This document shows positions 45,301 through 56,875 of a DNA stretch of 64,000 bases, piece by piece. The number at the start of each line of letters is the position of its first letter. The stretch's first letter is position 1. Location: the NCBI GenBank assembly GCA_000697055.1, contig JNDT01001931.1, positions 1 through 64,000 on the forward strand, written 5' to 3'. This stretch comes from Saksenaea vasiformis B4078 (lineage: Eukaryota; Mucoromycota; Mucoromycetes; Mucorales; Saksenaeaceae). The position numbers and the translations under genes are program-made. The notes below the pieces were generated by a model. It was not told the origin of the DNA. It made no database searches and worked only from the letters and a program-made list of their open reading frames with translations.

Positions 45301-48300
45301 TAATTACGTTAAGGCTGCTGTTTTTCAACGTGGATGAACAAGCAAGAAGACGTACCATCGAGCATCTAGTACATCTTTTTAAAGTGTCGGTCGCTACAGA
45401 CTCCCCTTGCAACAAAATTTGTCTGAGATCGTTCTCTAGCTTACTGATGAGAGACCCCAAACACTTTCAAGATATGACACCATCTGGAGTGAATTATGCG
45501 TCAACGAAAGAAAAAGATACCGCAAAAGCTTCTCGCATGAGACCGAAATCGTGGTATCTTCCTGCTTCCATGTGGTTAACAAGTGAATACATCGTGCGCG
45601 ACTATCTCAAACACATGACGTGGTCGTGGCAGACAGATAATCATCAAGATCAATACCATAAAAGCAACAAAATGATGCCAATCCATGACTTAGCGTTCCA
45701 GTTTCTATGTCAAGCACGGTTGGACCAGGTATGGCGCAGGACCACGATCACAGACTTAACTGACATCAATAACTGTTAGGGATACCAACTCGTATCTCCG
45801 CGGCCAGACAGTACGCATTTCTATCAAGAAATCTCCTTACCAACCCGTGACGGCAACAGCTCGCTATGTGCTATTCAGTACTTTATATGGAAAGATGCGG
45901 ATAGTGGAAGGATCACAACTGAGCTTTGGATGGAGCCTAGTGGCAATCTCGAATTTGATGAATATGAGCTTGTGAAAACATGGACCCTTGAGCCTGACCG
46001 CAAAACTATCTCGCAGTTGGTTACCTTTGATCAAATCCATGCAGTGGGGAGGTCAAAAGGGAAGGGCTACTTTAAAAAGAAGCATTCTGTCCATGAGCTT
46101 ACAACGACCGACGACGATACAATTGTGATGATGTTACCGACTTTATTTGATGTGTCATCTGTACTACGTACCAACAAATTTGCTGTAGCTTCGTTCATCT
46201 GCCCACAACTCGAAGATAGTTCGAGTCTTTCTATTGATACCTCACGGAACACACGTTATGTCAGCACTCACGGTTTCGCGAAAGACGTACCTTTGGCTTA
46301 CTTGCAAAGTGACACAAAACTATATTGCCCTCGTCCTGATCCCTTACTGAACAGAAACAAGGAATTAATTTCCAGCCTTAATGCGAAGCAGCAGAACTAT
46401 GCCCTTCTACATTATTTCATGGAGCTCTCTCTAGGCGGCATTACAGATGGAGAAATCAATATGACACATCACGATCTAGGGTCTAGTTTCTGGGAGAAGT
46501 TAAAAAATGCTATGCAGGCTATGGAAAGTGGCTCGGCCTCATGCACACAATTCGTTCCCAGCTTACGAAAAACTCAGTGCTACGTGAAGGTATTTGACGT
46601 TCGTTCCATGGTGGTAGTCCTATTTCCAAATCTGGACGCAGTTGCATCTGGTCTATACACACAAGAGGAGGGTGGTAACGACGACAGTCGAGATCAATTT
46701 ATTGATGTCTTCATGTTCGAATGCATGCGACAAAAACCAATGAAGCCAACCAAAAGCGCACTTTTATTCAGTAGTCCACTTGAGGAGGCAAACCGATCGC
46801 GACTGGCTAATTTTCTTAGCGATGATGAAGTTGTGATAAAGAAGGTCGATCATCTGGTTCACAAATCGGATGGAATAGGGGAAATATGGCGACCGAAACT
46901 GTTTCAAGGGCAGTTCAAAGCTTGTCCTGCCTATGCACAATTATCAGAGCGAGTTCTTCGTGTAGCACAGGATGTTACACGAGTTTATTCAAAGAGTTTT
47001 GTCAAGTCGTTGTATACGAACCTCGTCCGAGGGTATCCTGTCGATGACGACGATCTTTCCAAAGCGCTGGACGTTTGCAATGAATCGACCGTAGACATTA
47101 ATATCACCGATTTTATTAATATGAAGACGTTAAGAAAGCGAGATGATTGGGAAATGTAAGTAGATGGAATCATACGAGATAAAGATTAATCACATTCTAT
47201 TTTGATAGTGGGCAAGATATGGAGGCTCAGGAAGCATTCGCAGCGATTTTCCAGCACTGTTTCGAACCAGTGCAAACAAAGCATGGAAAATATCCGAACT
47301 TGTTCTACTACAAACCTCCTTTCCGTCGCAAAGAGTCTAATAAGCCAGATGAATCGCGTTTGTCATTCGATGAAAAAGTTACCTACCTTATCAGTTTGGT
47401 ATCTTACTCTCATACTCCGTTGCTGATACGTATGGAGTGCTCCTATAATAGCATAGTTGGCGATTCAAAAAAGTTGGTTACGATACCGGTATCGTCGCTA
47501 CCACTGTCTTACGAAGGGGAGACCAGTGATGGAAAGAAGTTCAGCTTTGGACCTACCTCAATAGGTAGTGATATTTCACCGTTGGATTCTGGAAATGCTT
47601 CTGTAACGCTTCACCTCGTTTGTCTCAATATACCTTATTCCGAAGAAGATGATTTGGCCCATCATAATGCGTCGCCTATCGAAGAGTAAGGATGATTTTA
47701 CATGGTTCGTTGGCAATGATTTTTACGAGCTCTCATCATAGACCTGCCATCAAATCAATGAGTTCGCAGCCGTCGTGCTTTTCAGAACTCAATCCAGATC
47801 AGCAAGACGTATTAGCCATGACAGAAGCACGCATTCGTTGGCTTATCACTGGTGAAACTATTCATGGCCTATTGATGTTGGAGACCATCAGCAAATCTGT
47901 TGTAAAATATGTCGAGTGTCAACTGCAGAACATAGCCCCATTTGCTGAATTTTCAACGTCTGTGGCTGTGCCATTTAAATTTGTGTGCGATCTGAAAAAT
48001 AGTCGCGAAACGTTTATGGAGGAACTAGAAGACGACAACCAAACAAAGACATGTACTCTCCAGCGCATAGAGAATTACTTTTATGTTAGCAAGGACAGAG
48101 TATACAACCTTAGAGGAGAAAGAGTCCTGTCTACAGCTGCCTCTCCCGTTTTCAATGTAGATCAAGACAAATTGGCGCCTGACGGTACTGAAATTGACAG
48201 CACGAACGATGAATACTGTGATGGGCTAGGCATTAGTCTTGAATGCTCAACAGACTCCGGCAAGAATAATGCAGACGTACCCGTGCCTTTTGGAGAAAGA

Positions 48301-51300
48301 CCAGCCTACTGGCTCATCTTGGTTATACACGAACAACATGTACAGATTCATTTTTTCTCCAAAATGAGCAAAATGATAAATTCAAACGAGTTGCTGCAAG
48401 ATATTATCGATAAAGTTTCTGAAGTGGAGAAAAGAACTAATCAACTCATGTTACTAAGGAGTTTACAGGAGTCACGCCGATGCAGGTATGTAGCTCATCG
48501 TTGCTGCAGGTTCGGTAATTTTCTTACGCGTCCATAGCAAATATCTTGAAGCACCTCATGGAGAGGACACGTATGAGGATGAAACATCTGAATCGGAAGA
48601 CGAAGAGGATGAATATTTAGATATCATTGGATCATCATTGCGGGCTAGCAATTTTACGCCAGGACAGTTTCAGTGTCCTATTGTATTTAGGAGGCGTTTC
48701 CCTCTCCATTGGCGCCTACAGCCCAATGTTGCTTTACGATATCTTGCAGCTGATGTGCTTCGACTCTTTGTTGTCAGCAATCGGAAGCATATGTTTGTAG
48801 TCGAGCGTGACAATTCCATTATCTACTGCAAAATATATGAGGAAAATGCGCACGCCGCAGAGACAATAACACCAGCAATGAGTCCACGGGGGTCTGATCA
48901 CGCTGGACACATGAATTTTGAGGAAACCTACCAGAAGAGCGAGTCGACGTCTCCGCTACCACCTAAATCACCCACCAAGCAATCAGCGTCGGATAATCGT
49001 GAACTTGTTTTGGAAGTACGGGGAATCGGCTTACCGGCATGGGTAGAGAAAGAATTTGTTGACCTCATCGAGAATCGTCTTATCTCACATATGACCTTGA
49101 ACGAGATCCAGCAATTCTTTGTACGAAATCCAACAAGCAAACCGACCGTAGCGGTACGTGAACCATTCAAACGCGTCGGTAAAGTGGCTCATAGACAATT
49201 AGGATGTGAATTTCATTTTACCTTTCGACAAGAGTCCCACACGCAGAGAAATGTTACGGGTTCCTCTCCTCGTACACAGTTTTTCTACGTTGATGCTGTT
49301 TTTTAAGCAGGCATTGCTTGTCGACAACGTCAAATGTTTCTCTGGACCGCAGGTTGTTGAAGCTGTGAAGGCCTACTACCGGCAAGCATTTCATAGTGAT
49401 GATTATGCCGTTGTGAAAATGGATATTGAGGCCATCAATAGGTAATGAAACAGAAGTACTCAAGAAAGGAGTACTTGTATCTCTCCCGAGAACGTGTTAT
49501 TGATGTCAGTGCATCTAATAGGGACCCAGAACAGACAAAGGAAATTCCGATAGGGGATTATTGCTTTTATTATAACTGCATAAAACGCATTCCGGGAACA
49601 TCGACCGCTTTGGAGCTTGCTGCTGGGCAAGGCATTGCTGGTATCTGTGCGACACCTCTTGATTCCGCGGGAAATCCTCTCTCTGTGACGAGAGATGAAA
49701 GCATGGTTGGCACCGAGTTTGAGCTCGACACGATAAGATGGTGTCTCGAGGACGATTTCCGGGAGACTTCAACAGGACAGTCAAATTATAGTGTATGCAT
49801 AGACATATGGGTTGTCGGGGCAGTAGATGCAGATGCATTACTGCAGCATATCTATGATTGTTTCCGGCAAAGTCTATGTGATTACCTTATTGAGAAGACA
49901 GTAGCGATCAACCAGGCTGAAGTTTTGGCGGAGCAAGTTGCATTGCATCGAATTATTTCTCCACGTTCTGACCGCCATCGGAGTATGCTATTTCGTAACA
50001 AGTTTATCGAGTGCATACTGTATATCCTGCAAAAATCAGCAGAGTGGAAAAGCGCTTCTGTTTGCACCTTAGATCAAATTGTACGTACGTCTCCATGGTG
50101 TATGGAAGATATCATCAAGTACTTAAACAGTGAACTCCGTGATATCGACGCGTCACTGAAACCAGCCGTCGCGTACAAGTTACTGGATGACGACATACTG
50201 CAAGATGCTAAGACTACTACCGAGAGCAAATGGCAGACCTACAAAGGACCGTTATTTCGAAACCATCCAAAGGTCTATAACAGTATCCAGTTCGTGATCA
50301 TCAGCGGTTTAGCTGACGTGGTGGAGAAATTGGGGAGCTTTGGCGATAAAGAACGTCGTTCAAGCATAGCGAGTGACAGATCCAGTTATCGGGCACGTTC
50401 TCGTCGAAGTTCAGGCGGGTCCACTGTAACTGAAACATCCACAGCAAGGAAAAGCTTGCGGCCAAAGGAAGAAAAACCTGTACGTGAACGGCCTACAGCG
50501 GCGAGCACTCCCCGATCTCTGTCGACAGGTTTTATTTGTGCTCGCCAGGTGGCCAGGGCTGGTCCTTTAAGGTATTCATTTCTTGTCATGACGCTGGATG
50601 TTCAGCGACTTGCTATCTATACGTACAATTGGTCGGAAGCAACAAGCATGGAATTGTTTGAAAATATCCGTTGCATAGCTACTCGACAGGAGGCACGAAA
50701 CGAGATCCTTGGTAATATACTGCACCAGAAGATGGGTCTATTTCATCACACCGAACGCATGGATCATATCCTGGAAAACTACAGCTCCATCATCGAATCC
50801 TCGCCGTCCAATCAGAGTTTAGGAGGATCAACCAACATCACAACACCGCATATACGCCTGCCATCGCCTAACCAGACAAAGAAAACAAAAGCTCCGGAGG
50901 GAACTGGAAAAGCAGAGGAACCTGGAACTACCCGCTTACCGAAGCGTAACTCCAGCGCCCGGGCTGTAATTTCCAGTAGTATCTATGGATTTAGAGATAT
51001 AATCGCATACCCAGTTGCCCTCAGTGGTTCTGAAAAGAGCGACGGGAATGCGCCTTCAAAAACGGCAGGGACAGACGATGATAGCGAAAGTCGGATACTC
51101 GTATCGATGCCATGCGGCAGGGAGCTGAATCAAGCATTGATGGACTCCATAGCTGACCCAACTTCTGCAGGGTTAAGTTATGATTTGCTCCAACGGCATG
51201 GGCAGCCGTTCCTGGAAAACTATTTGCGTCGGGCAAAACTACAGTCTGTCCATCAAAAGGCTCTCCAAGTGTATATCAAATGGAGACGACGATATGGCGA

Positions 51301-52933
51301 TCCCCAATTGGAAACTGGGCAGACAGAGAAGTTAAGTAGAACTGAAGTCGCTACTATCCTACGGTCGTCGCGGGTGCTGCATTTCTGTCGGACACCACTA
51401 CTGTTTTGTAACCCTGATGAACAGTGGCCCAATATGGAAGAAAATTCGTCCAGCAGGGAATCTACGATTGCCTGGTATTGCGATTTGACGAGTACACTGA
51501 TGTCAGAATATGCTAAGTACCTGGAGAGTTTGGATATGCAACTAATTGATTTCGAAAAAACCACAAACACACACGACGAAGGCTTGCGATCTTCGGCGTT
51601 CACCGTCGCAAAGAACATTACCATTGACTGCGCAGCAATGTACCTGCTACGAGTGTTTGAAGGGGGCTCCATTATCTGCGAAATTCGTATGACAAATGTG
51701 TTTGTCTCGGTTACTTTGTACACACTCCATCGACAGTATGGTAGACTCGACTACAGTCGTTTCCGACATGAAAGTCGCGCAGTGAAACGTCGAAACTTCA
51801 AATTGTTCGAGGAATCATCTGGAAAAATCAAACAACTGATCCATATCAATTCATTTGTCTACGATTTTCATCTACGCCATATTCAACGTATCCTAGATAA
51901 TCCAGACAAATTACCACATCATCTCAACTTACCCAACATCATTCGACGGTTTGCTTTGGTTAACCGAATACCTGCTTCCTATGCACGCAATCGCATCTTC
52001 CACGGCTTCTATGAGTTTGAGTCAGTCATCGATTCACAGACTTTCTTAGCCAATTTATTCAGAAATGCTCCAAGGCACGGCTTACGTACTCTGGTGACCG
52101 ATAACCTTTCCGTCGGTACATTTGTATCGAGTAATGACCTTTCATTCTTGTCAAACAAGGAGCTTCCATCCGACTGGAGACACACTCTGGTGATATGTTC
52201 CGCAGAAGATAATCAAACGCAAACTATGACGAGAACGGTACTAGAATACTTCATTCTGGTGGTCTACCAAGGTCCCAATGTTACAGAAACGATGATGAAG
52301 AATAGTTGGACCAGGGCCATCCAAAACCTAGGCACGACGCAATCTGACGATCCACTTGAGGAACTCCTTTCGCCGGACCGCGCAGAGTCATTAGCAAGTA
52401 TCATCAGCGGTGCAAGAAAACGGATCGATTCGATTGTAACTGAGGTAAAATTGAAGCGTGAGATTTGAAAGAGAAATATTTGCGTAACTCCTTGTTTTAA
52501 GGTTATAGCGCAATGCAAGCGTGCAGAAGATTGGAGTAGACTCTACACTGCTGATACGGTTTCCAAAGAAGAATCCTCAGCATTAATATCACTGATAGCT
52601 GAATTCGATCGAATCGATATTGCTCAAGTCGATAGCAATATTGCCAAATTTTTTGAACTGCATCTAGACTGGCATGCTGTTCTGGATACAATCATTTCCA
52701 TGAAACGCGGTGACACCAAGGAGATTACAGAAGAAAACAACCGCCATTTATTTATATATAGCGCGCGCTTTATGGATTTTATGATTCATCTGCATGTGAA
52801 CGCAAGTCAGATTCGCGGATGGCTGGTGAGTCGTGAAAGAAAAGACGAGCAGTATTATAGTGTCGAACGAGAGCAGATAGCGAGCCTTGGTGCGATACTC
52901 TGCTATTTTATTTGGAAACAAGTCGCTAATTAA
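42343..52933 (+). CDS. SZT2: SZT2 homologue (KICSTOR complex scaffold, TORC1 regulation)
   Basis: About 13 exons give roughly 3317 residues, near human SZT2 (about 3430). Model: 42343-42447, 42496-42628, 42698-42738, 42814-42992, 43057-43126, 43179-45728, 45780-47155, 47209-47685, 47730-48485, 48538-49153, 49203-49441, 49465-52444, 52502-52933. Recognisable parts are 'YRFVYIIDLSSSLATV' (about residue 122), 'LTVLADCSQFASNVNVIPVL' and 'HPTIRVFVQNVVITAQNI', a VWA-like N-terminal region typical of SZT2, and 'TVADVNFILPF' near 48.1-49.2 kb. In animals SZT2 bridges KICSTOR and GATOR1 on lysosomes and is needed for amino-acid restriction to switch off TORC1. Exons 2-3 are tentative, and the exon 11/12 junction needs a 23-nt intron. 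A polar linker with Ser/Thr-rich segments lies around 50350-50980. Confidence 0.88.
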
Positions 52934-53097
52934 ACGGAAAACTATTATTTACATTCTGAAGTTGCAGGTTATCAAAAAATAAACTACGTTTTCGTAGCTT
53001 CTTTGGCCTACGTTTTCTCTCTTACTATTCGAAAATGAGTAATCAAAAAAATTTTAACGAATATAGACAATGCTACGATGTTGGCAAACATGGCTAC

Positions 53098-53328
53098 CTA
53101 GAACTCATAGATCATGTCGTTGATGAGGAAGTACCTGCTCTTCGGACCACTAGTTTTCATGCTGACTAGTTGCGCAGTCTGGGAAGCGAGTATAACCACA
53201 AGTTTTGCTGCCACACGTGTCGGTGAACCGGTTGATGCTAATATCCGCATGAAAGAAACGATCCTTAAGCCTGCATATATTACATTGGCCAATCTAGGGT
53301 TGAAATTTTCAAATAGATGAGTCCCCAT
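53098..53328 (-). CDS. Possible small protein (both strands open)
   Basis: A 76-codon minus-strand frame starts at an ATG at 53328, and a 68-codon plus-strand frame lies over nearly the same bases (53114-53320) with a hydrophobic segment 'YLLFGPLVFMLTSCAVW'. Between the SZT2 and acyl-CoA synthetase 3' ends, one of these could be a small gene, for instance a mitochondrial membrane protein. I cannot decide which strand, if either, is coding. Confidence 0.25.
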   Translation of the reverse strand: MGTHLFENFNPRLANVIYAGLRIVSFMRILASTGSPTRVAAKLVVILASQTAQLVSMKTSGPKSRYFLINDMIYEF

Positions 53329-53496
53329 AAAAGGTCAATAAAATTGAATGCTGATGGATAACAGTGTTCTTGAAGTCTAGAGGTCTAACTGTTATAAAAT
53401 TAACTTTTTGGGTTTAAAAAGATCGAAAGGCTTTAATGAACGTATTCTACTTTTTCTATAAAATGGTTCTAGGAACTAGCTATTCTATTACGTGAT

Positions 53497-55617
53497 TTAG
53501 TTGATCTGCTTTTTATAGTTCTTCCACAGATCTTTGCGTAAAACGAATTTCTGCACCTTCCCTAAAGAGTGAACAAAGATCAGCATGCACCGCTTCAGAA
53601 AACAAAAATGACAACGTACCAGTACTGTTGAATGATCAATTAAAGTAATCCAACAAAGTGAATGAGCACGCGTGATACTCATTTAATCGCCTTACCTTGT
53701 TTTTGGGAGATTGTCAACGAGTATAACCTTTGAAGGGCACTAAGACAGGACGTCAGAATAGGGCCCTTAAACAACCTATCAACCGTACCTTGTAGCCAGC
53801 CAGTTCTTGACGACAATGAGTAATTACTGCGTCAGGAGACAAGATATGTCCTGATTTCAGTACGACGAATGCATAGGGTCTTTCCCCCCACTTCTCGTCT
53901 GGCCCACCTACAATAGCACTAATTCTCATTTTTGTTAAAAAACTATTGGGCAAATTCCTTCATATCTACCATTCGGAAACCGCGTCAAGTTTGCTGATAG
54001 CATTTTCGACTTCGATTGAACTGATGTTCTCTCCCCCAGATACAATGACGTCTTTGCTGCGGTCCACAATCTTTATAGAGCCATCTGGATATCGTACTGC
54101 TAAATCGCCCGTCCAAAATACGCCTGCTCTAAATGATCTTTGTGTTTCTTCGGGGTCATTGTAATAACCCGCCATTGTTTGGTTTCCTGAAGTACATATT
54201 TCGCCAATTGTCTCCCCGTCTGCTTTGACATCCTCTGCGTCACTGTCCAGCACGCGGATCTCATCTTGTACAATCGAATTATACCCTTGATGGGACATGA
54301 TTACAAATTGCTCGTCTTCTGAATACTGCTTTAAGAGAGAGATATCGGGCGCCATTGTCACAGGACCGTAAGTCTCCGTCAATCCATACACTTGCATTGG
54401 CTCCAAGTTTAATTCCCGCATACGTTTTACTAATGTGCTTGACAAAGCAGCGCCTAAAAAGGACTCCACGTTAGGAATAAAAAAAAGGTACTGACATGCG
54501 TACCTCCCACGAAGCAGCGTACTGGTCTTCCTAAGCGAACAGCATCAGGGTGATTACAAAGTTCGTTCTGCACAGTTGGCGCTCCGTTGTAGTGCGTAAC
54601 GCCTCGTTGTTTCAATTGCTTCCAGATATATGCGTAGTCCAGCTTATTTAGCATAACCTGAGTTCCTACGACAAATTGCTCAGATATATATGTATTTGCC
54701 ATCTAAGCAATATTACTTACCCCCCACAGCCACAACTGCCCACGGAAAGTTCCATCCTTTTGGAAAAGAAAAGTTATCTCAACGTGTCTTGATTTTTGTT
54801 AAGGACATTACCATTGCAGTGAAACATTGGTAATGTCCAAAGGTAAACGCTCTGAGGTGTCAACTGAGAATGAATTATCATTGCAAGTGCGGCCAGATAA
54901 GCGCCGCGATAGATATTAACAACGCCTTTCGGACGACCAGTAGATCCCGAAGTATAATTCAACGATATGGGCGCCATTTCATCTTCAACCAGTGGCAGGT
55001 CTTTCCAAGCTCTAGTTTTGGTCTTCCTCAGCAAGTGTTCATAAGGGTCGCCATTGATATCACCAGCGACAGGAATTAGTGCAAGTTTCGTTCGAACTCT
55101 ATCGGAAACACGGTCTTCAAATTCCTGCTGATACAACAATACAGTTGCGCCCGAGTGATCAATAATATAATCTAGCTCTTTCGCAGCCAGTCTAGTATTC
55201 AATGGTACTAGTACAGCACCAACAGCTGGGACGGCATAAGTCGCTTCCAGTGCAGGCGGGATATTTTGACACAAGACTGCAACTCGATTACCAGGTTTGA
55301 CGCCATACTCTATTAAAGCCCCTGCTAGACGATTTACACGATCTGTTACTTCTTGATAAGTAAAAATGCGATCCCTATGTATAACAGCGGTTTTGTTTGC
55401 ATGGACCATCGCACTGCGCAGGAGAAACTTGACCGGATTAAGAGAACCAATATAAGGTAGCTGCTCTGGCTTCCGATAGATGCGCACTAGGAATACGTTT
55501 AAATGACTTGATTGTGGTGCCCGTCGACAACTTACGTGCTTTCAGTTTGTCATGAGCAGGGTTAAGCTGCGCCGATAGATTCTGGAGACGATCAACAGCG
55601 CGAGACGATGTGGACAT
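53497..55617 (-). CDS. AMP-dependent acyl-CoA synthetase/ligase
   Basis: Nine exons on the minus strand: 55617-55536, 55486-54812, 54756-54721, 54665-54504, 54453-53970, 53918-53789, 53739-53696, 53624-53620 and 53561-53497, giving 560 residues, standard for the ANL superfamily. Motifs: 'NYTSGSTGRPKGVV' (P-loop, about residue 202), 'PMFHCNGW', 'VYGLTETYGPV', 'FWTGDLAVRYPDGSIKIVDR' with 'DVIVSGGENIS', 'PDEKWGERPYAFV' and the A10 motif 'LPKTSTGKVQKFVLR' with its catalytic Lys. The A10 motif is intact only if the 5-nt exon at 53620-53624 is used. The enzyme activates a carboxylic acid as acyl-AMP and transfers it to CoA; the P-loop and His-Cys-Asn-Gly pocket resemble medium-chain fatty-acid or coumarate-type ligases, but the substrate cannot be told. 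The C-terminus is not a canonical peroxisomal SKL. Confidence 0.92.
53620..53624 (-). other. 5-nt microexon of the acyl-CoA synthetase
   Basis: On the minus strand, TACTG is preceded by ..CAACAG and followed by GTACGT. Introns on either side are 71 nt (53625-53695) and 58 nt (53562-53619), both GT..AG. With it, the codons across three exons read Ser-Thr-Gly-Lys, exactly the family consensus; without it the last exon is out of frame. Confidence 0.8.
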
Positions 55618-56875
55618 TGGAGAATAATATTGAACCGGGAAAGCGTTGAGGAGAGCCAGATTTTATATCTTTCAGTAAACTTTAAATTTTAGATATTTAG
55701 ATCACAGATCCTCTCCACACCTGCCTCGGAAAAATATTCAACGTCCAAGTTTCTTGCACCGACATGGATTGATGGGAAAGAAAACCGCTAATATTATGTC
55801 AGCAGAAAATGTATGAAGAGTCTATATGTCCATAAGCATCTCACGCTGCTGGAAGTAATATTTGCTAAATGGTGCTGTGATACTATTCTATTCCCTTTCG
55901 ATGCTACTACTCTAATTGCTTATTGAACGGTGACTTACGTTATTCTGAGTAAATTATGCATCCATGTAAGAGCCTGGTTTGCTCTAAAGAAGGAATTGAA
56001 TATGGGGTCATTAGTATAGGGATTGCTGACAATATCCGCTTAGCCAGGACGGTTCGGGCGCAGAGCTTTGCAGGCTTAACGACAGATAGATAGACATGAA
56101 AGACTCTGTATATGTAACGAAGCATTGACATCCTTACCGAGAATATCTTTTGAAAATGTCAAAGCCAAAAAAAAAAGAAATTCATGCACGCCTTTAGATA
56201 CAGATTACTTTGGATGGAACCTGCCCCTATCTTGGGACATTTTCTACTGCTCCCGATGAGATACTGAAAAACCATCACTGAAGCAATGAACTACTCCAAT
56301 GTGAGGCTAAGGCCATCCAGGCAGAACGAGCCACTTACTCAGTGCAAAGCTTATTCGGACTTGAAAGCAGGATAACGTTTATTTGATGCGATCGCTCATT
56401 CAAAATCCATTACTTAAAGAGACTGCACATCTAATGTCTTGTTTCTGCTCCTATCTAAGTATAAACATCGATTGCTTTAATGCAAGTAACGACCGGCGAA
56501 CATGACTTAACATTCTTTAATTGACGGGCACTCAGCTCTGCCTGTAGTGGTCAGTTGACCTACCTACCTTCTTAAAGGTGACACCAAACTTCTTGATTTG
56601 GACATCAACAATTAACTATCTTGATAGAGAACGACATGCATTAGGGCACATAGCCAGTAATACAGATAAGATGGGATATTCATGGGATCAACGTACCGTT
56701 GCGACAAATGTGCAACACGCCCATCAAAAACACAGTAGTCCGATGGTCCGGCGGTTGATCAACTCGACGCATGTGATCCATACCGCCCTAAAAGGACTGC
56801 TTTATGGAACAGAAAAAAGAGAGAAAAGTGATACTGGCTGTTTCTGGTAAGCATACTTGCATAAACTTTCTTAAC
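55618..56875. other. Intergenic region between divergent genes
   Basis: No supported gene. A 90-codon plus-strand frame at 56578-56850 just upstream of the Crt10-like start has no recognisable content. Confidence 0.45.

Noticed and set aside
53497..53739. Frameshift or pseudogenisation at the end of the acyl-CoA synthetase
   Set aside because: The one-base phase problem is explained better by the 5-nt microexon, which restores the family consensus exactly.
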